From Streptomyces sp. C10-9-1 (GTDB taxonomy: Bacteria > Actinomycetota > Actinomycetes > Streptomycetales > Streptomycetaceae): a DNA stretch of 64,000 bases. Each line of letters opens with the position of its first letter. Within the stretch, counting starts at the first letter, position 1. The stretch is from NCBI RefSeq assembly GCF_024497955.1, contig NZ_JANHKP010000007.1, forward strand, positions 1-64,000. Direction: 5' to 3'. Below the pieces are notes generated by a model, which saw only the letters and a list, made by a program, of their open reading frames with translations, was not told the DNA's origin and did not search any database. Shown here one piece after another: positions 16,155 through 26,100 of this stretch. A program made the position numbers and the translations under genes.

Positions 16155-17210
16155 TCACCGTGCGGCCGCGGCGCGTTCCGCGGCGCGGCCGTCCTCCGGG
16201 GGCCGGTCAGGGCCCCTGCCACCGGCCGTGCCGTCCGCGGTGCCGCGGCTCCCGCCGAGGCCCTCGCCGTCGCGCCGGAGCGGTTCCCACCACGCCCGGT
16301 GGGCTGCGTACCAGGCGACGGTCTCGGCGAGCCCGCGCTCGAAGGGCACCCGGGGCGTGTACCCGAGTGCCCGCAGCCGGGCGTCGTCCAGCGAGTAGCG
16401 CCGGTCGTGGCCCTTGCGGTCGGGCACCCGCCGGACCCGCCCCCGGTCCGCGCCCAGCGCGTCCAGCAGCCGGCCGGTGAGTTCCAGGTTGGTCAGCTCG
16501 GCCGTCCCGGCCACGTGGTAGACCTCGCCCGGCTCCCCGCGCTCGGCGACCAGGTGGACGGCCCGGCAGTGGTCGTCGACGTGGATCCAGTCGCGCACGT
16601 TGCCGCCGTCGCCGTACAGCGGCACGTCCAGGCCGTCGAGCAGACGGGTGACGAACAGCGGGACGACCTTCTCCGGGAACTGGTACGGCCCGTAGTTGTT
16701 GCCGCAGCGGGTGACGCTGACGGGCAGCCCGTGGGTGCGTGCGTAGGCGAGCGCGATCAGGTCCCCGCCCGCCTTGGAGGCGGCGTAGGGCGAGTTCGGG
16801 CTGAGCGGGGCGCTCTCGTCCCAGGAGCCGTCCGCGATGCTGCCGTACACCTCGTCCGTGGAGACGTGGACGATCCTGGGCGTGGCGGCGTCCAGGCAGG
16901 CCTGCATGAGGGTCCCCACACCGAGGACGTTGGTGCGGACGAACGCGTCCGCCTCGGCGATCGAGCGGTCGACGTGCGACTCCGCGGCGAAGTTGACGAC
17001 GAGGTCGTGGCCGGGCACCACCTCCGCCAGCAGCCCGGCGTCGCAGACGTCGCCGTGGACGAACGTGAACCGCCCCTCGACGGGGGCGAGGTTGGCCGGG
17101 TTCCCGGCGTAGGTCAGCTTGTCGAGGACGGTCACCGCGGCCCGGTGGGCGAGGGTGCGCACGAAGTGCGAGCCGATGAAGCCGGCACCGCCGGTCACGA
17201 GGATCCTCAC
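16155..17210 (-). CDS. staB: StaB, dTDP-glucose 4,6-dehydratase
   Basis: 351 residues. It converts dTDP-glucose to dTDP-4-keto-6-deoxyglucose, the second step to the staurosporine sugar. The NAD-binding GGAGFIG lies at 7-13, the catalytic Thr-Asp-Glu triad at 118-120 (VSTDEVYG) and the YxxxK pair at Tyr142 and Lys146. Start GTG 17210 overlaps the staA stop (GTGA), so the two are translationally coupled. The last 30 residues are a Gly/Arg/Asp-rich tail beyond the usual end of the RmlB fold. It is the last gene of the minus-strand set. Confidence 0.95.
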   Translation of the reverse strand: MRILVTGGAGFIGSHFVRTLAHRAAVTVLDKLTYAGNPANLAPVEGRFTFVHGDVCDAGLLAEVVPGHDLVVNFAAESHVDRSIAEADAFVRTNVLGVGTLMQACLDAATPRIVHVSTDEVYGSIADGSWDESAPLSPNSPYAASKAGGDLIALAYARTHGLPVSVTRCGNNYGPYQFPEKVVPLFVTRLLDGLDVPLYGDGGNVRDWIHVDDHCRAVHLVAERGEPGEVYHVAGTAELTNLELTGRLLDALGADRGRVRRVPDRKGHDRRYSLDDARLRALGYTPRVPFERGLAETVAWYAAHRAWWEPLRRDGEGLGGSRGTADGTAGGRGPDRPPEDGRAAERAAAAR

Positions 17211-18271
17211 GAGGTCACCTGCACCTTGCTGTGGTCGCCCAGGACGAGTCGGTGCGCGCGCAGCACACCGGGTGTCGAACTCACCTCGACGTCGCGTCCG
17301 ATGAGGGAGCGCTCGACCCTGCGCACGCCGGTCAGGGACGCCCCGCGCAGCACGATGGAGTACTCGACCTCGCTGTCGACCACCGTGCAGTCGCGGTCGA
17401 CGGAGGTGAACGGGCCGATGTAGGAGTCCCGGACCAGCGTGCCCGCCGCGACGACGACCGGGCCGACGATCCGCGAGCCGGTGACGACCGCCCCCTTCTC
17501 GACGACGACGCGGCCGACGAGTTCGCTCTCCCGGACCTCGCCGGCGCAGTCGGCCTCGACCCCGTCCAGCACCAGGCGGTTGACCTCCAGCATGTCGGCG
17601 ACGTTCCCGGTGTCCTTCCAGTAGCCGGAGACGAGGGTGGAGTCCACCCGGCACCCGGCGTCGACGAGTTCCTGGATCGCGTCGGTGATCTCCAGTTCGC
17701 CGCGCCGGGACGGGCGAAGGCGGCGCACCGCCTCGTGCACCCGGGAGGTGAAGAGGTACACCCCGACCAGCGCGAGGTCGCTCCTGGGCCGGCGCGGCTT
17801 CTCCTCCAGGCCGACCACCCGGCCCCGGGCGTCCAGTTCGACGACGCCGAAGGCGCGCGGGTCGCCGACGCGGGTCAGCATGATCTGGGCGTCCGGGCGC
17901 CTGGCCCGGAAGCGTTCCACGAGACCGGTGATACCGCCGACGATGAAGTTGTCGCCGAGGTACATCACGAAGTCGTCCTCACCGAGGTAGTCCCGGGCGA
18001 CCCCGACCGCGTGGGCCAGGCCCAGCGGGGCCTCCTGCGGGACGTAGGTGACGTCGAGGCCGAAGCGGGAGCCGTCGCCGACCGCGTTCTCGATCTCGGC
18101 GGCCCGGTCGCCGACGACGATGCCCACCTCGCGGATGCCCGCCTCGGCGATCGACTCCAGTCCGTAGAAGAGGACCGGCTTGTTGGCGACGGGCACCAGC
18201 TGCTTCGCCGAGGTGTGCGTGATCGGCCGCAGTCGCGAGCCGGACCCTCCGGCCAGTACCAGCGCCTTCAC
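17207..18271 (-). CDS. staA: StaA, glucose-1-phosphate thymidylyltransferase
   Basis: 354 residues. It makes dTDP-glucose from glucose-1-phosphate and dTTP, the entry to the sugar branch. The nucleotide-binding loop LAGGSGSRLRPIT is at 6-18, with PVANKPVLFYGL, MYLGDN and FGVVELD further on. The C-terminal 110 residues have hexapeptide-type repeats (VVEKGAVVTGSRIVGPVVV). This long form of about 355 residues is typical of secondary-metabolite enzymes, while the housekeeping RmlA is about 290. It overlaps staB by 4 bp. The 313-bp gap to staN upstream holds a strong hairpin, so staA-staB may have its own promoter. Confidence 0.95.
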   Translation of the reverse strand: MKALVLAGGSGSRLRPITHTSAKQLVPVANKPVLFYGLESIAEAGIREVGIVVGDRAAEIENAVGDGSRFGLDVTYVPQEAPLGLAHAVGVARDYLGEDDFVMYLGDNFIVGGITGLVERFRARRPDAQIMLTRVGDPRAFGVVELDARGRVVGLEEKPRRPRSDLALVGVYLFTSRVHEAVRRLRPSRRGELEITDAIQELVDAGCRVDSTLVSGYWKDTGNVADMLEVNRLVLDGVEADCAGEVRESELVGRVVVEKGAVVTGSRIVGPVVVAAGTLVRDSYIGPFTSVDRDCTVVDSEVEYSIVLRGASLTGVRRVERSLIGRDVEVSSTPGVLRAHRLVLGDHSKVQVTS

Positions 18272-18584
18272 CGGATCCCCCCGCCCCGGACGGACCGCGG
18301 GAGGGGTGCCGGGGCGGCCACCGCACCGGACCGCGCCGCCCCGTGGGCGCCGCCGGGGGTACGGGAGCGGGGCGCGCGGGGCGCCGTCCGCCCCGGCGGG
18401 CCGCCACGGGCCGCCGGGATGCGGCCGGCGCCCGCACCGCGGGTCGCCGGCCGGTCGGTCACAGAGCTTCGAGCCATCGTCTCCCCGATCCCTGGAAGGA
18501 ACGTCCGTGGTCGGGACGGCCGCGGCGGGGACGCCCGGTGGCCGGGCGTCCCCGCCGCATCCGCCGCCCGCGTGGACACCGTGC
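18272..18584. other. 313-bp gap between staN and staA
   Basis: The gap lies within the minus-strand gene set. It holds the strong hairpin at 18522-18558 and, between that and the staA start at 18271, about 250 bp of GC-rich DNA with no supported gene. A promoter for staA-staB is expected here but no clear consensus is visible. Confidence 0.5.
18522..18558 (-). terminator. 17-bp perfect hairpin after staN
   Basis: Arms 18522-18538 and 18542-18558 pair perfectly over 17 bp with a 3-base loop, 27 bp past the staN stop. It separates the coupled staG-staN pair from staA-staB on the same strand. Confidence 0.8.
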
Positions 18585-19829
18585 TCAGCCCACCTCGGCG
18601 GGCAGCACGATCATCCGGCGGATCATCCACTCCGACTCCCACTCCACACCGCCGCCCGCCTGGGTCTCCGTCGCCGGGCTCAGCCTCGCCTCGGGGAAAC
18701 GCCGCAGGAACCCGCGCAGCGCGATCTGCGCCTCCAGCCGGGCGAGCGAGGCCCCGATGCAGTAGTGCATGCCGAGGCCGAAGGAGAGGTGGCCCCTGCC
18801 CTGGCGCTCGGGCGAGAAGCAGTCCGGGCCCTCCTCCGGGCCCCGGTTCGCCGCGGCCAGGTTGACCTGCACCGGGGCGCCCTCGGGGATGAGGTAGCCG
18901 CCGAGGTCGATGTCCTCGGTGGCGAACCGCCAGGTCGGGTGCGGGAACGGAGGATGCACCCGCAGGGCCTCCTCCACCCACCCCTTGATCTCCTCGTCGG
19001 TCCGCGGCCGCTCCTCCGGCGGGCGCCGCAGGGCCTCGTAGAGCGAGGCGGAGATCAGGCTGCCGGTGGTCTCGTACCCGGTGATGATCATCGCGAAGGT
19101 CCAGACGATGGCCTCGCCCTCGGTGACCTGGTCCTCCGGGGAGTCGGCCGGGGCGAGCAGGTCCGTGATCACTCCCTCGCGCAGCGGCGCGGGGTCGCGC
19201 ACCCAGCTCTCCACGGCCCCGTACAGCGCGCCGACCGCCGCCCCGCGCGCGGGGTAGTCGTCCGAGTAGAGGATGACGTCGGTGATGCTGCGCAGCCGGC
19301 GCTCCGCCTCCAGCGGCAGGCCCAGCATCTCCGAGATGAAGGCCAGCGGGATCCGGTGGGTGTACGCGGTGACGACGTTGACCTCGGCGGACTCCGTGGA
19401 GCGGGACGCCTCCAGTTCGTCGAGGAAGCCGCCCACCTTGGCCTCGACCCGCTCGCCCCACCGCTCGGTGTTCCGCGGGCTCAGGATCGAGGCGTGCAGC
19501 CGCCGGATGCGGGCGTGGTGCGCGCCGTCGCTCATGATCATGGTGCGGGCGAACTCCGGGTCCGGCTGGGAACCCAGCATCAGGCCCGGCTTGCGCATCC
19601 AGTCGGGGACCAGGGTCACGTCCTTGGCCAGCAGGGGGTGGGTGAGCGCGGTCCGCACCAGCTCCGGGTCGCACACCACCCAGGCGTGCCGGCCGAGGTA
19701 GGGGATCCGGACGACGGGGGCGACCCGTGCGGCGGCGAGCAGTTCGGGCATGCAGTCGAAGGGCCCCGGGTCGGTCGGCATATGCGCCTCGGGGGCCTCC
19801 GCCAGGCCGGTCTTGGTCGTGACGTTCAC
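18585..19829 (-). CDS. staN: StaN, cytochrome P450 for the second C-N bond
   Basis: 414 residues. In the known pathway StaN forms the bond between C-5' of the sugar and the second indole nitrogen of the N-glycoside, giving the bridged staurosporine scaffold. The I-helix motif ITGYETT, a K-helix ExxR (EEALR) and the haem loop FGLGMHYCIG with Cys357 are all present. Start GTG 19829 overlaps the staG stop (GTGA), with GGAGG 9 bp before it. Coupling to the glycosyltransferase gene fits consecutive steps. Confidence 0.93.
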   Translation of the reverse strand: MNVTTKTGLAEAPEAHMPTDPGPFDCMPELLAAARVAPVVRIPYLGRHAWVVCDPELVRTALTHPLLAKDVTLVPDWMRKPGLMLGSQPDPEFARTMIMSDGAHHARIRRLHASILSPRNTERWGERVEAKVGGFLDELEASRSTESAEVNVVTAYTHRIPLAFISEMLGLPLEAERRLRSITDVILYSDDYPARGAAVGALYGAVESWVRDPAPLREGVITDLLAPADSPEDQVTEGEAIVWTFAMIITGYETTGSLISASLYEALRRPPEERPRTDEEIKGWVEEALRVHPPFPHPTWRFATEDIDLGGYLIPEGAPVQVNLAAANRGPEEGPDCFSPERQGRGHLSFGLGMHYCIGASLARLEAQIALRGFLRRFPEARLSPATETQAGGGVEWESEWMIRRMIVLPAEVG

Positions 19830-21136
19830 CGTGTGACACCTCCGGTGGGGATCTGGCCCTGGGAATCGGCCATGGACTCGATGAGTTCGGCGGCGCGCCG
19901 CGGTGCGTCGCTGTCGCGGTACTCGCGGGCCAGCTCCTGGGCCCGGCGCCGGTAGCGCCCGTCGTGGAGCACGCTGGACACCGCCTGGCGCAGCCGGGTC
20001 TCGGACACGGCGCGCCGCTGGACGACGACGCCGGCCCCGGACCACTTCACCCGCGCCGCGACGTCGGGCTTCTCCTCCGAGCCCGGCACGACGACGAGCG
20101 GGACGCCGTGCGCCAGCGCGGCGTTGGCCCCGTTGTAGCCGCCGTTGGTGACCATCACGTCCACGTGGGGCAGCAGGTGGTGGTAGGGGACGTAGCGCTC
20201 CACCCGCACGTTGGCGGGCAGCGGCCCGAGGCGTTCGGCGGGCACCTCGCTCCCGGTGGTGACGACGACGAGGGCGTCCTGGCCGGCCAGGGACCGCAGG
20301 GCGGGGACGAGCAGCCAGTCGACGTCGTTGGCGGTGGTGCCCTGGGTGAGCAGCACCACCGGGCGGTCGTCCGTCAGCTCGTCCCACCAGGTGGGCGGCT
20401 CGAAGTGCTCCGGGGGGAGCCCGAGGAGGCCGCCGACGAAGTGGGTGCCGGGCAGCAGGTCGCTGCGCGGGTACTCGAAGGAGGGCACGGTGCCCACCAG
20501 GTACAGCGCGGGCGGGCGGGTGATGTTCTCCATCGCGCCCGCGCGCAGCCGGGGCAGGCCCACCTCGGCGCGCACCCGGTCCGCCTCCCGGCGGATGCCC
20601 CGCATGGCGACGTTGTCGCCGAGGAACCGGAGCACCGCGTTGCGCGCGCGGCCCAGCGGCGTGGCGCTCGGCGGCAGGCCCCAGCCGATGGGGGCGGTGT
20701 CCCTGCTGCCCAGGATGTAGACGGAGTTGGCGAGCCAGGCGAGCGGGAGGCCGGTGCGCTCGGCGGCGAAGCAGGCGCCGTAGCACATGTCGTCGGCGAG
20801 GATGCAGTCCGCCGGGAAGCGCCGGAGCACCTCCAGCAGGTCCTCCATCTGGCGTGGCGCGGTCCGGTAGAAGATGTCCCGGACGCCGACGGTGAAGCTG
20901 GTCAGCCCGGCCAGCCCGGCGTGGGCGGGGAAGGCCTCCTCGCGGCTCTTGCCGCCGAAGTCGAGTTCGGGGCTCATGGGCTCGAAGCGGGCTCCGGCCT
21001 GCTCCACCTGTCCCTGGAACGACCGGCCCGTGTACCAGCGCACCTCGTGCCCGCGCAGGGTGAGTTCGCGGGCGACGTCCAGGATGCCGACGACATGCCC
21101 GGGTGCCGGTGTGGTTGCGATCAACACGCGTGCCAA
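19826..21136 (-). CDS. staG: StaG, N-glycosyltransferase
   Basis: 436 residues of the GT1 family. It joins the dTDP-sugar to an indole nitrogen of the aglycone K252c. The N-terminal half has the acceptor-domain start ARVLIATTPAPGHV. The C-terminal half has the donor-binding region TNGGYNGANAALAHGVPL from about 330. I chose TTG 21136 because GGAGG stands 5 bp before it. A GTG three codons later would leave a 14-bp gap. It is the first gene of the minus-strand set and diverges from staO over 464 bp. Confidence 0.93.
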   Translation of the reverse strand: MARVLIATTPAPGHVVGILDVARELTLRGHEVRWYTGRSFQGQVEQAGARFEPMSPELDFGGKSREEAFPAHAGLAGLTSFTVGVRDIFYRTAPRQMEDLLEVLRRFPADCILADDMCYGACFAAERTGLPLAWLANSVYILGSRDTAPIGWGLPPSATPLGRARNAVLRFLGDNVAMRGIRREADRVRAEVGLPRLRAGAMENITRPPALYLVGTVPSFEYPRSDLLPGTHFVGGLLGLPPEHFEPPTWWDELTDDRPVVLLTQGTTANDVDWLLVPALRSLAGQDALVVVTTGSEVPAERLGPLPANVRVERYVPYHHLLPHVDVMVTNGGYNGANAALAHGVPLVVVPGSEEKPDVAARVKWSGAGVVVQRRAVSETRLRQAVSSVLHDGRYRRRAQELAREYRDSDAPRRAAELIESMADSQGQIPTGGVTR

Positions 21137-21600
21137 CGTCGCCTCCGTGGGGTCTGGTGCGCGGGTGGGCCGGTCCGGCCGGGTCCCGCCGGGTGGGCCG
21201 GGGTGCCCGCGGGTCGGACCGGGTGCGGTCCGCGGCGGGCCCTGCTCCGGGCGGGAGCCGTGCACGGGCGCGCCGGCCGGTGCGGGGCACGGCCGGGCGC
21301 TCCGGTCACGCAGGCCAGCATCGCCCCGTCCGGGGCGCCGGACCGCGGGGCGGGTGAAACCCTGCGCACTCGCGCAGGGTGGCCCGGCGGCGGGGGTGCG
21401 ATCCGGGCGCCGCGGGGGCGGCCAACCCGTCCGCCCGGGGGCCCGCCGGGGGATACGGGTGCGCCGCCGTCCGGCAAAGAATGGCCGCTGGGCACTTCCC
21501 GGCACGCCCCCTCCCGGCCCCTCGCGGCGGCGGGCGGCACGGCCGGGTGCATCCGGACACATGCTCCCGGCCATGGACATCGCGCAGTTGGAGGACACCT
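21137..21600. promoter_or_regulatory. Divergent promoter region staG / staO
   Basis: 464 bp with no supported gene between the two starts. It must carry the promoters of both structural operons. A perfect inverted repeat, CCTGCGC-ACTC-GCGCAGG, lies at 21361-21378 near the middle and is a candidate StaR operator. No clear -10 or -35 boxes are seen. Confidence 0.5.
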
Positions 21601-23112
21601 GTGGCGGCACCCTTGCAGGAGATGGACGGGCAGGACGGCGCCGTCGGTGAGCCGAAGAAGGTGACCGTCATCGGCGCCGGCATCGCCGGCCTGGTGGCGG
21701 CGTACGAACTGGAGCGCCTCGGGCACGACGTGGAGGTCGTGGAGGCGAGCCAGGAGATCGGCGGCCGCATCCGCACCCACCGCTTCGGTCCCGGCGGCGC
21801 CGGGCCCTTCGCCGAGCTCGGCGCGATGCGGATTCCCGCGGGGCACCGGCTGACCATGCACTACATCGCCGAACTCGGCCTGCAGAACCGGGTGCACGAG
21901 TTCCGGACGCTGTTCTCCGACGACGCCGCCTACCTGCCGAGCTCCTCCGGCTACCTGCGGGTGCGCGACGCGCACAAGACGCTCGTCGAGGAGTTCTCCG
22001 CCGGGCTGCCCGAACGGCGCTACCGGGAGAACACCCTGCTGTTCGGCGCGTGGCTGGACGCCAGCATCAGGGCCATCGCCCCGCGGCGGTTCTACGAGGC
22101 GCTGCACGACGAGATAGACGTGGAGCTGCTCAACCTGGTCGACCACATCGACCTGTCGGCCTACCGGTCCGGCACGGCGGCGAACCGCTTCGACCTGCAC
22201 GCCTTCTTCGCCGACCACCCCCGGGTGCGGTCCTTCTGCCCGCCCCGCCTGGAGCGCTTCCTGGACGACGTGCTGGACGAGACCAGCTCCACCATCGTGC
22301 GCCTGCGCGGCGGCATGGACGCGCTCCCGCGGCGGCTCGCCTCCCGTGTCCGGGGCCCGGTGCTGACCGGCCGGGAGGTGGTGGGCATCGACGTCCGGGA
22401 CGACGCGGTGCGCCTGCGCATCCGGCAGGGGGCCGGGACCGTCGTCCGCTCCTGCGACTACGTCGTGTGCACGGTGCCGTTCACCGTGCTGCGGGGGATG
22501 CGGCTGACCGGCTTCGACCGGGACAAGCTGGACATCGTGCACGGGACCAAGTACTGGCCCGCCACGAAGATCGCCCTCCACTGCCGGGAGCCCTTCTGGG
22601 AGAAGGACGGCATCAGCGGCGGCGCCTCCTTTACCGGCGGGCACGTCCGGCAGACCTACTACCCGCCCGCGGAGGGCGATCCGGCGCTCGGCGCGGCCCT
22701 GCTCGCGAGCTACACCATCGGCCCGGACGCCGACGAGCTGAGCAGGCTGGGCGAACGGGAGCGCAACGAGGTCGTGCTGCGTGAACTGTCCGTGATGCAC
22801 CCCGAGTTGCGGCAGGACGGGATGATCCTGGGCGTGGCGGGCCTCGCCTGGGGCGAGCGCCGCTGGGCCCTTGGCGCGGCCACGGTGCGCTGGGGCCAGG
22901 AGGCGGCACTGCGCGAGGCGGAGCGCCGGGAGGCGGCCCGGCCGCAGCGGGGGCTGTTCTTCGCCGGCGAGCACTGCTCGGCGAAACCCGCGTGGATCGA
23001 GGGGGCGATCGAGTCCGCGATCGACGCGGCCCACGAGATCGAGTGGTACGAGCCGCGTGCGAGCCGTGTGTTCGCCAGTGCCCGGCCGAGCCGCGCGGGC
23101 GGCGCGGCATGA
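21601..23112 (+). CDS. staO: StaO, L-tryptophan oxidase (flavin)
   Basis: 503 residues. It oxidises L-tryptophan to the indole-3-pyruvate imine, the first step of the aglycone. The FAD-binding loop VIGAGIAGLVAAYELERLG starts near residue 23 and is followed by EIGGRIRTH, the amine-oxidase signature. The C-terminal GLFFAGEHCS binds FAD. Start GTG 21601 has GGAGGA 5 bp upstream, while an ATG at 21622 is poorly placed. The stop overlaps staD (ATGA), matching the tight coupling of oxidase and chromopyrrolic acid synthase in this pathway, where the imine intermediate is unstable. Confidence 0.95.
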   Translation: MAAPLQEMDGQDGAVGEPKKVTVIGAGIAGLVAAYELERLGHDVEVVEASQEIGGRIRTHRFGPGGAGPFAELGAMRIPAGHRLTMHYIAELGLQNRVHEFRTLFSDDAAYLPSSSGYLRVRDAHKTLVEEFSAGLPERRYRENTLLFGAWLDASIRAIAPRRFYEALHDEIDVELLNLVDHIDLSAYRSGTAANRFDLHAFFADHPRVRSFCPPRLERFLDDVLDETSSTIVRLRGGMDALPRRLASRVRGPVLTGREVVGIDVRDDAVRLRIRQGAGTVVRSCDYVVCTVPFTVLRGMRLTGFDRDKLDIVHGTKYWPATKIALHCREPFWEKDGISGGASFTGGHVRQTYYPPAEGDPALGAALLASYTIGPDADELSRLGERERNEVVLRELSVMHPELRQDGMILGVAGLAWGERRWALGAATVRWGQEAALREAERREAARPQRGLFFAGEHCSAKPAWIEGAIESAIDAAHEIEWYEPRASRVFASARPSRAGGAA

Positions 23113-26100
23113 GCGTCTTCGACCTGCCCCGGCTGCACTTCGCGGGGACGGCGCTGACCAGGCTGCCCACCGGACCGCGCGGCGGTCTCCTCGACCTGGC
23201 GACCAACACGGCGCTGACCGCCGACGGGGAGCCCTTCCCCGCGCACCGGCCGCCCGGCGAGTACCACGCCCATCTCGACCGTCTCGGGCGGGAGTCCGCC
23301 GCGCGGCAGGACGCCGGGGCCGCGGGCTCCCCGGCCGCGGAAGGCACCGGGGCCGACGGCGCGCAGGCGCGCGGCGGGTGCCCGGGCAAGGGCAGCCACT
23401 TCTCGGGCAACGGCCACTTCTCCGTCGACGCGCGGATCGTCGGCGTCGAGTGGAACACGGAGGGGGTCGACACCGGCGACCCCGTCGTCGGGCGCGCGGT
23501 GGACCTGTGGGGCCACTACAACGAGTACCTGGCCACCACGGTCAACCGGGCCCGTGTCTTCGACCTGGACCCGGCGTCGGCCTGGACCACGACGCTGATG
23601 GTCGGGCAGTTCGGCTTCGGCCGGGAGGGCCGCTCGCACGACGTCGGCTACATGGCCACCGGGGCCGTCAGCGGGTTCCACCCGCCGCGCTGGCACGACT
23701 TCGCGGCACCCGGCGACGAGTCGGCGGGCGCGGCGCACGGAGGGGACGGGGCCGCCGGGCGCGGGGCGGGACGCCCGCCGCGCTCCGTGGTCCACCAGTT
23801 CGCCGTACCCGCGAGCGAGCGGCTGAGCTGGTCGGCGGAGGCGGACGCCTCCCCGGCCGCGCGCCTGCTCCGGACCGCCGCGACCGCCCCGGACGCGGAC
23901 GGCCTGGTGGTGCAGTTCGCCCTGCTGCCGCCCGCCGACGGCGGACCCGCCGACGGACCCGCCCGGTGGCGGCTGCGCGGGACGATCGCCCCCTGGCGGC
24001 CCGACGAGCCGCGCACCTACCCGGCGGGCCGGCTGCTCGTCCCGGACCCCCGCACGCCCGGCCGGGCCCGGGGCCCGCTGCGCCCCCTCACCGTCGCCGT
24101 GGCCGGGGGCCGCGTCACCCTCAACATGGTCACCGCCGTGCCCGAGGCCGACCGGGCGGCCTCGGCGGACCCCGCCCCGGGCGGCCTCGGCGACCTGGAG
24201 CTGCGGACCGCGGACAGCGACCGGCTGGTCGCCCGGGTGCCCCGGCGGGCGTACCTCGGGCCGGACACCGACCTGACGGGCGGTCTGGTGACGGTCCCCG
24301 CCGAGCTGCCCGCCGAGGCGGTGGCCGGGGAGGGGCTGCTGCTGGTGGGGACCGGGCCGGACGGTCCGGTGGTGCAGCTGCGCGAGCGCGAGGTGAACGT
24401 GCAGGTGGACGACGCCGCCCTCGTCCTGGAGCATCCGCGCGGCCCCGAGGACGACGCGTACGACACCGAGGTGCCGGTGCGGTCCTTCGTGCGGGGCCGT
24501 CCGGCCGCGGTCGAGGGGATCGGGGTGCGGCAGTTCTTCAACCCCCGTGCGCTGCCCCGCGATCCGGCCGCGCGCGCCGCCGGGGCCCGCTGCCGCGACG
24601 TCGAGACCGTCCGGCTGCGGCCCGGCCGGAGGGACGCCCCCGGCACCTGGGCGGGCTCCTGCTCCCTGGACACGGACGCCGCCGGACGGGGCTGGTTCAC
24701 GCTGCGCGGAGCGGCCGCCGGCACCGCGCGCGTCCTGCTCTCCACCGGCCCCGACGACCTGCCCTGCCCGGTGGACCGGCCCGGCTCGGCGGCCCTCGGC
24801 TACGACCACGAGGACGCGCTCGGCTTCTGGCCCGGCGCAGGCCACCTGTCGGTGCGGGTGCTCCCGGACGACTGGCACCTCGCGGGCACCGGCCCGCAGG
24901 AGGCGACCTTCGACCTGGTCTACCGGGAGGTCTTCGCCCCCTACGAGCACCTGTACTCCTTCATGAAGGAGGAGGTCTTCAGCCTGGCGGACCGCTGCAA
25001 GGTGGAGACCTACGCGAAGCTCATCTGGCAGATGTGCGACCCGCGCAACAAGGCGAAGACGTACTACATGCCGCCCACGCGGGACCTGTCCGAGCCCAAG
25101 GCCCGGCTGCTGCTGAGCTACCTGCGGGCCCGCCAGGCACCGGAGGCGGTCCTGCTGCCGGGCCCCGCGGCGAAGCGCACCGGCGGGCGGATCTCCACCC
25201 GCGGGGAGCTGGTGCGGCTGCTGCGCGAGGCGGCCGCGATCGAGCTGGCCGTCATGGTCCAGTACCTGTACGCGGCGTACTCGGTGCCCACCCACGGCGC
25301 CGGGCTGGAGTACGTGCGGCGGGGCCTGTGGACGCCCGGTCAGCTGCGGCTCGCCTGCGGCGACGGCGGGGAGACCCGCGACGAGGGCATCCGCGGGATG
25401 CTCATGGGCATCGCCCGCGAGGAGATGATCCACTTCCTCCTCGTCAACAACATCCTCGTCGCGGTGGGCGAGCCCTTCCATGTGCCGCGGATCGACTTCG
25501 GGACCCTCAACCACGAGCTGCCCGTACCGCTGGACTTCTGCCTGGAGCGGCTGGGCCCCGGCAGTGTCGAGCGGTTCACCGCGATCGAGCGGCCCGGGGA
25601 GCTGACCGGCGAGGTGCTCCTGGAGGGCGGCCCCGGAGCGGCCTTCCCGGCATCCGGCGGGGGGCGGCACCCCTATGCCTCGCTCAGCGAGCTGTACGCG
25701 GAGATCCGGGAGGGCCTCCAGCGCGTCCCGGACCTGTTCCTGGTCGACAGGGGCCGGGGAGGCGGCGAGCACCACCTCTTCCTGCGGGAGTCGGTGGACC
25801 GGCGCCACCCCGACTACCAGCTGGAGGTCGACGACCTGGCCAGCGCGCTGTTCGCCGTCGACGTCATCACGGAGCAGGGCGAGGGCGGGGTGCTCGGACC
25901 GCAGGACGGCGGCGCCGAGGAGTCGCACCACGCCTCGTTCCTGCGCATCGGCGAGCTGCTGCGCGGGGCGCCCGCGGGGGACCCTCCCGGTTCCGGGCCG
26001 TGGAACCCGGCGTACCCCGTGCTGCGCAACCCCACCCTCGGGCACGGGAGCCTCGCCATGGAGGCGATCACCGACCCCGAGGCGCGGACGGTCGCGGGGC

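Noticed and set aside
13450-16158. Long minus-strand open frame opposite staR
   Set aside because: It has no ribosome site or recognisable motif and reflects the codon bias of staR in a high-GC genome.
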